Shown: piece after piece, positions 24,976 to 33,508 of the stretch | How the letters are laid out: each line of letters begins with the position of its first letter | Numbering within the stretch: the stretch's first letter is position 1 | NCBI GenBank assembly: GCA_027027675.1 | Contig: JALVKT010000092.1 | Span: 1-64,000, forward strand | Direction of reading: 5' to 3' | Origin: Thermofilaceae archaeon | Lineage (GTDB): Archaea; Thermoproteota; Thermoprotei; Thermofilales; Thermofilaceae | Length of the DNA: 64,000 nucleotides | Notes under the pieces: model-generated | What the model was told of the DNA's origin: nothing | Seen by the model: only the letters and a program-made list of their open reading frames with translations | The model's database searches: none | Position numbers and translations under genes: made by a program

Positions 24976-26825
24976 TCGCTTTCCGCAAACGCGGCCTCCT
25001 TTCACAGAAAAAATTTGATGACTTCCTCCAACTAGCCAGAAGAATAGCCGTCTTTGAACCCGGCACGAAAAAATGGGTTATCTCGTGGGAAAAAATAGGA
25101 TCAATATCCTTGGAGGAACTGAAAGAAATACTAGATAGACTCTCACAATATACAGATCTTGACCAGCACGCCGTAGAGAAAATACTCGAGGAATATTCGA
25201 AGCGGTATGTAGCGGAATGCACACAGATACAAATAGACTCTAAGCTTGTAGTAAGAAGTTGCGGTGAACGGTTAAAACTCCTCCTCGAAGAAGAAAATCT
25301 TAGCACATGGTTCGAGAGACGAGGAAGCTTTCTCCTAGTAAGATCGATCGTTTACCTTCCCTCTCTCAGGGAGAAGCTAGCTAAACATGGGTTACAGGTC
25401 AGCTTCGACGAGAAGCTAATCACAACGACCCTGAAAAGGATGCAGGGAAGGCTCTACGCCTCTTTCTACAGAATGGACAAGCCTCTCTATACCCTGCTCT
25501 CAAAAGTAGGCACACTTTACTATAACGAGGAGAGAGTAAAACTCGGCCCCTCAAAAGAGTATATGGGCACAGAACTCGTCAGGAGAAAGATAAGAGTATA
25601 TGAAATTGACTGGCGGAGAGGCCTCTTCATAACAAGCATAGGCCTTATTGAACGACTTGAAACTGCGCTGAAAAAGCTGGGATTCAAAGTAATCAATGAC
25701 ATAGAAGAGCTTCCTAAAACCAAGGTTCCCATGGAGAAACGTTTTAACCTATTTCCTCACCAGGAAGAAGCGCTTACATTGTGGCTGCGTAAGAAGAGGG
25801 GAACCATCGCCATATTTACCCGAGGCGGGAAATCATTCATAGCGCTGGGGGCTATATATGAACTCAGGCTGCCCACGCTTATACTAGTGCCGACACGCGA
25901 ACTCATATTGACCTGGGTGAAGTATCTTCAGGAATACTTGGGTGTCCCTAAGACATTCATCGGGAGAATGGGTGGCGGAGAGAAGACTCTGCGCCCTATA
26001 ACAGTGTCCACCTACAACAGCGCCGTGAGATACATTAAAGAATTAACGGGAAAATTCGAGCTCGCGATTTTCGACGAAGCCCACCACGTACCGGCGTCAA
26101 CGTTTAAGGAAGTAGCATTAAACATTGACAGCCTATACCGCATGGCCCTCTCAGCAACGCCTAAACGTAGAGACGGAAACGAAAACCTTCTCTACACCCT
26201 CTGCGGAGACCTCATATACACTTTGACGTATGCGGACCTTCTACGCCTAAAAATGGTTGCCCCTATAGAAAGATTTGACGCGTTATTTGTTGAAAGCGAA
26301 GAAGAAAAATTAAACACACTGTTAAAACTAGTTCAAAAACATAAAGATGCAAAGACGATAATATTTACGCAGAGGCTTGACACAGCCAAGAAAATATACG
26401 AGGAACTCAAAAAGCGCGGATTTAAGGTGGAACTCGTCACCGGAGAAACGCACTCGGTAAAAAGAGAAATGGCGTTTAAACGATTCCTCGACGGAAGGTC
26501 CAACATTATAGTGTCAACAACAGTATTGGACGAAGGCATAACAGTACCCGACGCGGAAGTGGCAGTCATATATGAGGGGACAGGAGAAGCCCGCCAGATG
26601 ATTCAAAGAATAGGTAGAGTCCTAGGCTATCATCCAGGAAAGACGGCTAAAATATACGAGATCATAAACATCAACGACCCGAAAGAAAAGAACGCGTACA
26701 GGAGAAGATCCTGGATACGCGAACTCTACATGGTTGAAGGACTAGAAAAATACGTGAAATACACCAAGGAAGGCAGAGAAGACGAGCTTTCACCCACGTT
26801 TCAGCGGCATATAGACACGTTCTAG
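24954..26825 (+). CDS. XPB/Rad25-like SF2 helicase
   Basis: The protein has a roughly 260-residue N-terminal region without a recognised domain, then an SF2 helicase: motif I FTRGGKS (about 288-294), FDEAHH (about 373-378), SATPKR and motif VI QRIGRVLG. It most resembles archaeal XPB, a repair and promoter-opening helicase. The Walker A is unusual, with Arg where Gly is normal. A very strong ribosome-binding site GGAGGTGAT (24933-24941) precedes ATG 24954; GTG 24951 is also possible. XPD lies at 13514-15331. Confidence 0.8.
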   Translation: MREHKKLIAFRKRGLLSQKKFDDFLQLARRIAVFEPGTKKWVISWEKIGSISLEELKEILDRLSQYTDLDQHAVEKILEEYSKRYVAECTQIQIDSKLVVRSCGERLKLLLEEENLSTWFERRGSFLLVRSIVYLPSLREKLAKHGLQVSFDEKLITTTLKRMQGRLYASFYRMDKPLYTLLSKVGTLYYNEERVKLGPSKEYMGTELVRRKIRVYEIDWRRGLFITSIGLIERLETALKKLGFKVINDIEELPKTKVPMEKRFNLFPHQEEALTLWLRKKRGTIAIFTRGGKSFIALGAIYELRLPTLILVPTRELILTWVKYLQEYLGVPKTFIGRMGGGEKTLRPITVSTYNSAVRYIKELTGKFELAIFDEAHHVPASTFKEVALNIDSLYRMALSATPKRRDGNENLLYTLCGDLIYTLTYADLLRLKMVAPIERFDALFVESEEEKLNTLLKLVQKHKDAKTIIFTQRLDTAKKIYEELKKRGFKVELVTGETHSVKREMAFKRFLDGRSNIIVSTTVLDEGITVPDAEVAVIYEGTGEARQMIQRIGRVLGYHPGKTAKIYEIININDPKEKNAYRRRSWIRELYMVEGLEKYVKYTKEGREDELSPTFQRHIDTF

Positions 26826-26831
26826 CTTAAA

Positions 26832-27491
26832 CTACCGCGCCCCTCCTAAAAGCCTTGCAATAACACTTACATGGTCGCCGTAGGGAACCCTTAAGTCCAC
26901 GAAAAGCCCTCGCCGCCCACCCCTGTATCTTCTCAACCTGTGCTCTACACGACTCATAACAGTGCGCAGTGAGATGCCTAAACGACTCGCAGCTTCCCTC
27001 TCATTGCCAATAATGCTCCACTCCAAATGCCCGTACGAAGTCGGCTCTATAAACAAGAGCTGCTTATTCACGCCAGGAACCCTTCTTCCCCCGCGCAGCC
27101 CGTTTAAATCCAGTGAACCAGCGTATCGAGTAAACTCCTCCTCTTCAAGTCCTCTAACCTCAGCCCTCAGCACCACGTGTACGCGTGCCCCCAAATAATA
27201 CACTATATTCAGCCCTGAAAGAGGCGTGGCCCGGACAACACGCACTTCCATGATCCTATATCCGTTGTCTAACAAAACATTTTCTAATTCAAAATACCTA
27301 GTCCCCGGTCCTACAAACACATCTATATCACTGCCAAAATGCACATCGCCGCGGGCAACACTACCGACTACAACTCCCCTTATACCGTTCTTCTCTAATA
27401 CGCCGAGTAAATCCACAGCCTCAGCCCTAAGCTCTTCCAGCACCTCCCAGCGACGCTCCGTGTACACAACTTTCCGTACACCCCTCTTCAC
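26832..27491 (-). CDS. predicted nucleotidyltransferase with HTH (COG2413-like)
   Basis: The 219-residue protein has the polymerase-beta-type NTase motif GSVARGDVHFGSDIDVFV near residue 43 and a C-terminal helix-turn-helix-like segment (REAASRLGISLRTVMSRVEHR). The substrate is unknown. The GTG start immediately follows the stop of the zinc-ribbon gene upstream, so both are translated from one mRNA. Confidence 0.78.
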   Translation of the reverse strand: MKRGVRKVVYTERRWEVLEELRAEAVDLLGVLEKNGIRGVVVGSVARGDVHFGSDIDVFVGPGTRYFELENVLLDNGYRIMEVRVVRATPLSGLNIVYYLGARVHVVLRAEVRGLEEEEFTRYAGSLDLNGLRGGRRVPGVNKQLLFIEPTSYGHLEWSIIGNEREAASRLGISLRTVMSRVEHRLRRYRGGRRGLFVDLRVPYGDHVSVIARLLGGAR

Positions 27492-27863
27492 CTATCCACC
27501 ACCTTTACTTCCCCGTATTCTACGGGCAGACTCTAGCACCGACAACAGTTTTTCGAGGGCACTCCCTATCTTCTCAATATCACCTACGTCGTGTGTAGAG
27601 CCCAGCATCACTCTAAGTTCAGCAATCTTCTCAGACACTACACTCTCCAAACTTTGGAGCTCGATATTACTCCTAGCTTCAATCTCCTCTTCATCAGAAG
27701 ATACAAAGACAAACCTTTGCCCACACTTTGGACATATTATCTCCCCGCTCTTCAGCTTAAAAAGAGGCACGCCACAGTGAGGACAGGTCTTATCCAGCAT
27801 TGTAGCGCCTTGACGCAGCAGAGCAGCCATTTTCGCTATTACAGCTTTATCTTTGCTCTCCAT
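27492..27863 (-). CDS. UPF0148 zinc-ribbon protein
   Basis: The 123-residue protein has a central zinc ribbon (CPHCGVPLFK...ICPKCGQRF) preceded by a helix (AALLRQGATML) and followed by a coiled-coil tail. This is the archaeal family related to human autoantigen p27. The molecular role is unknown. It is upstream of, and directly abuts, the nucleotidyltransferase gene. Confidence 0.82.
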   Translation of the reverse strand: MESKDKAVIAKMAALLRQGATMLDKTCPHCGVPLFKLKSGEIICPKCGQRFVFVSSDEEEIEARSNIELQSLESVVSEKIAELRVMLGSTHDVGDIEKIGSALEKLLSVLESARRIRGSKGGG

Positions 27864-27956
27864 ACTAGCTCTCCCTCTGCTCTAGTAGTTAAACAGGGAC
27901 TAAACTTTTCCCCAACACTATCACCAATATATATCTCCCCGGAAAGAAGCACTTGT

Positions 27957-28220
27957 ATGCGTGTTCTCGGCAGAGTTCGCACCTATACCAAAAACAAAAA
28001 CCTCGTGGTTGAGGCCTCGGAAAAACCCAGGGTTGGAGAAAAAGTCTACGACTCAAAGATGAGCCTAGTAGGATACGTCTACGACATTATAGGGCCCGTA
28101 AATTCCCCATTTATTTTAGTGAAGGTTTCAAACGAAAATATAAAGCCGGAGGCGTTGATAGGAAAAATACTATACTGGAGGGGAGAGAGGCGCAGAGGTG
28201 GTAAGAGGCGGAGAAGATAA
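27957..28220 (+). CDS. gar1: H/ACA RNP protein Gar1
   Basis: The 87-residue protein has the Gar1 barrel (VGEKVYDSKMSLVGYVYDII, GPVNSPFILVKV) and a basic tail. It is part of the H/ACA complex with Cbf5 that makes pseudouridine in rRNA. Only the region from ATG 27957 resembles Gar1; upstream frame is unrelated. It is followed immediately by TFB, a common archaeal pair. Confidence 0.88.
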   Translation: MRVLGRVRTYTKNKNLVVEASEKPRVGEKVYDSKMSLVGYVYDIIGPVNSPFILVKVSNENIKPEALIGKILYWRGERRRGGKRRRR

Positions 28221-29086
28221 GCCCCTCACAGGTAAAGAGAACATGCCCCGTCTGCGGCGGCGAAGTCATACCTGTATACGATGCAAACAGGGGCGAGTAC
28301 ATATGCCCATACTGCGGCTACGTGTTCGAAGATGCAGTCATTGACCCCGGCCGCCACTGGAGGTCGTACAGCATTGAACAAGAACATGAAAGGGCAACCG
28401 CGGAAAAGTTGAGTGACCGTGCAGATACAACGCCTCTCTCGCTAAGACATAGACATAGGATAGGGTTTAGGAAGATAAGGCAAAAAGAAAGCATTATAGA
28501 CAAATATAAGAGAGAAATAGAACAAGCAGCAAAAAGACTAAACATTCCCGAATACATAGTAGCAGACGCGAAAAAAATATTCTTTGCAGCACGAGAAAAG
28601 GGCCTGCTAAAGGGAAGGAGCTACAAGACCTTTATCGCAGCATCGTTCTACGCCGTCTGTAAACACAACTCAAGATACTACATCTCACTGCAGCAGTTAG
28701 AGGAAGAACTGGGCGTAAAAGCAAGGAACATTGTTAAAACGTACTCTCTTCTAGTTCAGGAAGGAATAATTAAAAAGCGCGGCACCCCCACATATAGCCC
28801 AGCCGACCACATACCATCCCTTATAAGCAAGCTTAACCTCGAGAATAAACTTTCACGGGTTCTCTCACACATGGTGCTGATGGCTAAAGCTGTACATAGG
28901 GACGTTACTTTTCAAGGAAAACACCCGAGAAGCCTCGCGGCAGCGATAATATACCTCTTTATCTACATGCTATCCTACAAGGTTCCCCAGAGCAAAGTGG
29001 CTGAAGCAGCCGAGGTGGCGCCACCGACAATTAGGCGTACACTCTCGCAGATATCACAAAAAATGGAAGTAACGATAGAGGTGTAA
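28217..29086 (+). CDS. tfb: transcription initiation factor TFB, no canonical start codon visible
   Basis: The zinc ribbon (codons for Cys at 28244, 28253, 28304 and 28313) is followed by a B-linker with DPGRHWRSY and EQEHERA and by two cyclin repeats. TFB bridges TBP, promoter DNA and RNA polymerase. The frame opens after TAA 28202-28204 and has no ATG, GTG or TTG until GTG 28322, which would remove the zinc ribbon. ATA 28217, overlapping the gar1 stop as ATAA, is the best placed candidate. A sequence error or variant in place of ATG is possible. Confidence 0.8.
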   Translation: MSPSQVKRTCPVCGGEVIPVYDANRGEYICPYCGYVFEDAVIDPGRHWRSYSIEQEHERATAEKLSDRADTTPLSLRHRHRIGFRKIRQKESIIDKYKREIEQAAKRLNIPEYIVADAKKIFFAAREKGLLKGRSYKTFIAASFYAVCKHNSRYYISLQQLEEELGVKARNIVKTYSLLVQEGIIKKRGTPTYSPADHIPSLISKLNLENKLSRVLSHMVLMAKAVHRDVTFQGKHPRSLAAAIIYLFIYMLSYKVPQSKVAEAAEVAPPTIRRTLSQISQKMEVTIEV

Positions 29087-29089
29087 GTT

Positions 29090-29869
29090 ATGCGCCAATT
29101 CCTCGTATACATTGTAGGGCCGGCAGGCGCTGGAAAGTCGAGTTTTACAGAGGCCTTTAGAGACTGGCTTAAAAGCCAGGAGACCCCTGTATCCTGCGTA
29201 AACCTTGATCCAGCCGTAGAGAACCTGAACTACGACCCTGAAGTAGACGTCCGCGAGTACGTCTTTACGAGGGAGATAATGGATAAATACTCGCTAGGAC
29301 CTAACGGTGCAATAATAGCCTCCATGGATCTTCTCCTCGAGCATCTAGCCCGTATAGATTCGAAAATAGAGGAGCTTGGGGAAGGGTACGTGTTAATAGA
29401 TACACCGGGCCAGATGGAGATATTCGCTTTCAGGAAAAGCGGGAAATACCTTGTAGAGGCGCTTTGCAGAGAAAGAAGATGCGCCACCGTTTTCCTGGGA
29501 GACTCAGTGATAGTAGATAGGCCTGGAGATCTGTTATCTCAACTAATGATGGCTGCATCCATCTATTACCGCTTCTCCCTCCCTATGACCACCGTGTTAA
29601 ACAAGATTGACCTGCTTTCCCCGCCTGAACGGGAGAGACTTGAGAGATGGGTGTCTTCCCCAGAAACATTTGAAGAAGCCGTCATGGCCGAGAAGTTCTT
29701 TACACGAAACATGTTTATTTCAATAAAGGATTTCCTGGAAACCCTTCCGCCAATACTTGTCTCATCAAAGAAATTCATAGGATTCGAAGAAGTATACGTT
29801 CACCTCCACGGGATATACATGGGCGGCGAAGACTTTGAAAGAACAACCTCGCTTGTGGAAGGCGAATAG
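29090..29869 (+). CDS. GPN-loop GTPase
   Basis: The 259-residue protein has Walker A GPAGAGKSS, the diagnostic GPN loop (LGPNGAI) and DTPGQMEIFAFR. GPN proteins are dimeric GTPases; eukaryotic relatives assist RNA polymerase assembly. It starts three bases after the TFB stop, so gar1, tfb and this gene form one operon. Confidence 0.92.
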   Translation: MRQFLVYIVGPAGAGKSSFTEAFRDWLKSQETPVSCVNLDPAVENLNYDPEVDVREYVFTREIMDKYSLGPNGAIIASMDLLLEHLARIDSKIEELGEGYVLIDTPGQMEIFAFRKSGKYLVEALCRERRCATVFLGDSVIVDRPGDLLSQLMMAASIYYRFSLPMTTVLNKIDLLSPPERERLERWVSSPETFEEAVMAEKFFTRNMFISIKDFLETLPPILVSSKKFIGFEEVYVHLHGIYMGGEDFERTTSLVEGE

Positions 29870-29959
29870 TGCGTCACTGAGAGCATTAAAACTTGGGTGT
29901 CCGTGGAAAGCCTGGTACAATGCAAAAACATTAACAAACAAAAACTTTCTTTTGCAGCG

Positions 29960-30940
29960 TCACTGGCCCGGCTCTGAAGCCGCACTTGCAGGCTGGCTCT
30001 GAAGCATGTTAAACTCTACTAGCAGCTTAAACTCGTCCAATGAAAGCGGCTCGCCACGCTTGTACTTCTCGTAAGCCTCTAATGCCTTGGCATACATGAC
30101 TTTCTTCTTCTTCTCTATCACACGTGAAAGCTCTTTGGCCTTCAACAGCACTGAGACACGCTCCAACTCCTCTCTAAGCGTCCTCTCCTCTTTTACTAGC
30201 TCTAAGAATTGCTCGTGATACTTATTGGCCTCTTCCCTCTTCTTCTCCCTCTCTTCACGTAACGCTTGGATTTTCTCTATAAGTTCATCACGCTGCTTTC
30301 TCAGCTCCTGGTACTTTTCCTTTAAAGCAAGATAGTTGTCTACAATTCCCTTAAGTTTCTCGTTAATCCCCTCTATCTCGTTACGCAGCTGTATAATCTG
30401 GTTCCTGGAGCTATCTATCTCCGCCCTAATCTCATTCATTCTCTTAACATTAATGTAAATGCTTTCTAGGCTGCGTATCTTCTTGAGTATGGCCTTTTCC
30501 GCCTCCGGAGGCAAAGTCGTCGTTTGATATTGCCACTCAAGCTGCTCTATACGAGCCTTAAGCTCATCCGCGTCGTAACGGCGAGGACCCAAAAGGTTTC
30601 TGAGAAGCCTTATTTCTTCCCTCAGCTTCTTGATTTTAGCTCTATGTTCCCTAAGCGCCTCTATTATCTCGGCTCTCCTTTCTTTAAGTTCCTGCATCTG
30701 CTCATAATACTTGTTCTTCTCCTCTCGTACCTTAGAAAGCTCGTCTCTGATAGCCAGCAGTTCTTCCCTTAAAGACCTAATCTCGGCGGAAAGCCTCTTC
30801 ACTTCACCGTTTAAAACATCGCGTTGTCTCCGCGCCTCCTTGGCCTTCTCGGACACCTCCTGAAGGCGCTGTTTTAGTTCACGGAACTGTTTCCGTAGCG
30901 TCTCGAGCTCATTGTTTGGAAGAGCGCTCCGTTCTTCCAT
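29960..30940 (-). CDS. COG1340-type archaeal coiled-coil protein
   Basis: A 326-residue protein that is nearly all alpha-helical coiled coil, with heptad-like Leu, Glu, Lys and Arg from residue 10 to about 290 and a helical C-terminal segment. It matches the archaeal coiled-coil family COG1340, found next to ribosome-related genes; function unknown. ATG 30940 is preceded by GGTGA and a leader hairpin. The frame extends to 30988 but lies before the expected transcript start. Confidence 0.82.
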   Translation of the reverse strand: MEERSALPNNELETLRKQFRELKQRLQEVSEKAKEARRQRDVLNGEVKRLSAEIRSLREELLAIRDELSKVREEKNKYYEQMQELKERRAEIIEALREHRAKIKKLREEIRLLRNLLGPRRYDADELKARIEQLEWQYQTTTLPPEAEKAILKKIRSLESIYINVKRMNEIRAEIDSSRNQIIQLRNEIEGINEKLKGIVDNYLALKEKYQELRKQRDELIEKIQALREEREKKREEANKYHEQFLELVKEERTLREELERVSVLLKAKELSRVIEKKKKVMYAKALEAYEKYKRGEPLSLDEFKLLVEFNMLQSQPASAASEPGQ

Positions 30941-30961
30941 ATGTTCACCGCATAGCGTTGT

Positions 30962-30980
30962 ATGCTGTTCTAGACAGCAT
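30962..30980 (-). promoter_or_regulatory. leader hairpin of the coiled-coil gene
   Basis: ATGCTGT and ACAGCAT pair perfectly around TCTAG. A TATA-like TTTATAAAG on the minus strand (about 31000-31007) would start transcription near 30977, placing this inverted repeat at the start site or in the 5' leader, 22 bases before ATG 30940. Confidence 0.4.
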
Positions 30981-31160
30981 GCTACCAATATCGCCCTCTT
31001 TATAAACTTTATTTTATAGAAGCCGCGAATTTTTAACTACTAAATTAACACTTTTTTACATATTAAGGGACAATCGATGCATAAAATATCTCACTTATGC
31101 CTCGCAGCTGGCTGAAACCATCTTCTACTCTCGTAAGCGATTTATGAGACTGGCGCTAAA

Positions 31161-31595
31161 GTGATAATAGTAAAGGAAAATGGACGCGCTAGGCGGAGAA
31201 CAGTGGCGGAAACTAGGCAACAGCCATTACAGTATAGAAGAATAGAGAAAGAGATAATAAATCTTGTAAAAAACGCTGGAGATGAGGGAATAATTCAAAG
31301 AGAACTTTGGAAAAAAATAGGCTTAGATAGCAGGCGAGGAATAAAAATTCTAAGAAGGCTTGAACAGCAAGGAATAATCTCACGTACCGAGATAATATAC
31401 AAGGGTAGAAAAACCTACATACTCAAGCCAGCCTCTATGATGAAGGCGCAAATAGTTATTCCGGAGTTCTTAGACGACGTACCCTGCATGTTCTGCCCCA
31501 ACCTTTCTCGCTGCGAAAGCGGGGCTCAGAGCATAGCTGACTGTGAAATACTTAATAAATGGATAGAGGAAAAGAAGAAAAGAGATGACCCGTGA
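31161..31595 (+). CDS. tfeB: transcription factor TFE beta (RPC34/hRPC39-like)
   Basis: The 144-residue protein has a winged-helix domain (ELWKKIGLDSRRGIKILRRLEQQG) and four cysteines near the C terminus (109, 112, 118, 128) in the spacing of the 4Fe-4S site of crenarchaeal TFE-beta. It pairs with TFE-alpha to help open promoters. The alpha gene is not in this window. The GTG start fits a TATA near 31141. It overlaps the ThpR gene by 11 bases. Confidence 0.85.
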   Translation: MIIVKENGRARRRTVAETRQQPLQYRRIEKEIINLVKNAGDEGIIQRELWKKIGLDSRRGIKILRRLEQQGIISRTEIIYKGRKTYILKPASMMKAQIVIPEFLDDVPCMFCPNLSRCESGAQSIADCEILNKWIEEKKKRDDP

Positions 31596-32154
31596 ATTTC
31601 TAAGACTCTTTATCGCGATAAAGCTCGACGACCAAGCTATCATAGACAAAATAACTAGGCTACAACACGACCTCTTAACAGCAAAGCTTCGGGCAAAATA
31701 TGTTGAGCCCGAAAACCTCCACATAACCCTAAAGTTTATTGGAGAAGTCCCGCCCGAAGTGGCAGAGCGAATCGCAAAATCCCTCAGAGAAATCCAGGGA
31801 AACCAGTTTGAAATAGAGTTCTACGGCATAGGGGCTTTCCCATCCCTCTCTAGGCCCCGCGTGCTCTGGATAGGCGTACGTAGCGGAGCGAGCCAGCTAG
31901 AGACTCTTGCAGAGTCGATTGAGACCACTCTTTCCCGGCGGGCTCGCATAAAAAGGTCTGAGAAGAGCTTTCACCCACACCTTACCATAGCAAGGGTAAA
32001 GGGTCGACTAACCCTAGATGCAAGGAAGATTCTAGAGGCTCACAAGGAAGACATCTTTGGCCAGATAAAAGCGCGCGAGTTTCTACTCATGAAAAGCACC
32101 CTAACGCCTAGGGGCCCCATCTACAACGTGGTAGAAAAATATGAACTCATCTAA
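31585..32154 (+). CDS. thpR: RNA 2',3'-cyclic phosphodiesterase / 2'-5' RNA ligase
   Basis: The 189-residue protein has the 2H phosphoesterase motifs HITL (His46) and HLTI (His132). The family opens 2',3'-cyclic phosphates and can join tRNA halves through a 2'-5' bond in vitro. It lies between TFE-beta and the CCA-adding enzyme and overlaps both genes by a few bases. Confidence 0.92.
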   Translation: MTREFLRLFIAIKLDDQAIIDKITRLQHDLLTAKLRAKYVEPENLHITLKFIGEVPPEVAERIAKSLREIQGNQFEIEFYGIGAFPSLSRPRVLWIGVRSGASQLETLAESIETTLSRRARIKRSEKSFHPHLTIARVKGRLTLDARKILEAHKEDIFGQIKAREFLLMKSTLTPRGPIYNVVEKYELI

Positions 32155-33508
32155 TGAGGGACGGCTTCCCCCTTGTCTCCACGATATAGCTCTTCGACTA
32201 ACTCCCAGCTCTAAGGAAAGGTTACATGTAGACAAAATAGCGGAGCGAGTTAGAAGAGAAGCCGAGGAGGCTGCAAGAAAACTCTACGGCAAAAAAGTAG
32301 TCCTCGTCGAATACGAAGGATCCTATGCGAAGGATACGTGGCTCTCCGGAGAACTAGACCTGGATCTTTTCGTGTTTTTCTCGGAGGACTTCGAATTAAA
32401 AAGCTTCGAGGAAGCAATTAAGAAGATAGCCTTTAGAGCAGCAGAAAGACTCAATGCAAAGCTTGAGCGTCGATACGCGGCTCATCCATACTACACGTTA
32501 ATCCTTGATTCCCTAAACGTGGATCTAGTACCAGCGTACTATGTAGAAGACGTTGAAAACATAAAAACCCCTGTAGACCGGACACGTTTCCACACACTAT
32601 ACGTAAAAAAGGAATTATCCCGGAAGCCCTATCTAAAACAGGACATCAGACTCCTAAAGAAACTCCTTAAACTGCTGTGGATATATGGGGCGGAAATAGA
32701 GGTTCAGGGCTTTTCGGGCTACCTCACCGAAATACTAGTTATAAGACATGGAGGCCTCCTGCCCCTCTTAGAGAAAGCCGCTACCTGGAGGCCCTGGAAG
32801 ACCGCAATACCCCCCAGCACTAAAAGCGAGTTCAAGGCCCCCCTCATAGTTCTAGACCCCGTGGATCCGCAGAGAAATGCGGCGGCAGCAGTAAGCGAAG
32901 AGTCCCTAGCCAAGTTCATAGCTCTCTCAGTTCTCTCGTCGTCAGCACCGGAAAGGCTCTGCTGCATATATAGGAGTCTAGGACGCATTAAAGAAAGCTT
33001 TGAGGAAAAGCCTCGTAAGCTCGAATTCTTTATAGTGTCAATTAGTCTTAAGAAAAACAATGCGTCTCCCCAGGAAATAGCGGGTATAACTCAAAAACAC
33101 CGCGTAAAAATAGTGAGAAACGCTGAAAAACACGGTTTTCAAATAGCGAGAAGCAAAGTCTTTCTCTGCGACAATAAATCCATCATAGTTTTCGAAGTCA
33201 TAAACCCTGTATTACATCCCTTCTCCCTACATCGAGGACCCCCAGTCTATTCCCCCCACTCGGCAGAGTTCATCTCAAAATGGAGGGGTCACCCGCTAAT
33301 GATAAGGGACAGCCGCTGGTACACGGTTATAGATACAACGCCCCGCTATTTCATGGACGTTGTAGAGAACACGCTGAATAGTGATCGGAGAATAAAATGG
33401 GCTCGTCTAACCCTAGAGGAGTTACCGGCGAAATGTCCTAAAGCGTATCAGTGGCTTACACAAGGAGAAAAATGGGCGTACTGTCTAGTTACACAAGAGA
33501 AGAACTAG
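32141..33508 (+). CDS. cca: CCA-adding tRNA nucleotidyltransferase, class I
   Basis: The 455-residue protein has the class I archaeal motif EGSYAKDTWLSGELDLDLFV (Asp73 and Asp75 bind metal), a palm/finger region and a C-terminal tail domain. It adds or repairs the CCA end of tRNAs. It overlaps the ThpR gene before it and the kinase-like gene after it, so all four genes of 31161-34239 form one operon. Three tRNAs here already encode CCA. Confidence 0.93.
   Translation: MNSSNEGRLPPCLHDIALRLTPSSKERLHVDKIAERVRREAEEAARKLYGKKVVLVEYEGSYAKDTWLSGELDLDLFVFFSEDFELKSFEEAIKKIAFRAAERLNAKLERRYAAHPYYTLILDSLNVDLVPAYYVEDVENIKTPVDRTRFHTLYVKKELSRKPYLKQDIRLLKKLLKLLWIYGAEIEVQGFSGYLTEILVIRHGGLLPLLEKAATWRPWKTAIPPSTKSEFKAPLIVLDPVDPQRNAAAAVSEESLAKFIALSVLSSSAPERLCCIYRSLGRIKESFEEKPRKLEFFIVSISLKKNNASPQEIAGITQKHRVKIVRNAEKHGFQIARSKVFLCDNKSIIVFEVINPVLHPFSLHRGPPVYSPHSAEFISKWRGHPLMIRDSRWYTVIDTTPRYFMDVVENTLNSDRRIKWARLTLEELPAKCPKAYQWLTQGEKWAYCLVTQEKN

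Noticed and set aside
27226..27780. 184-codon plus-strand frame opposite the nucleotidyltransferase and zinc-ribbon genes
   Set aside because: Serine/threonine/proline-rich shadow of conserved minus-strand genes.
27591..27956. Extended N terminus in frame with Gar1
   Set aside because: It overlaps the opposite-strand zinc-ribbon gene, lacks similarity to Gar1 and precedes a good ATG at 27957.
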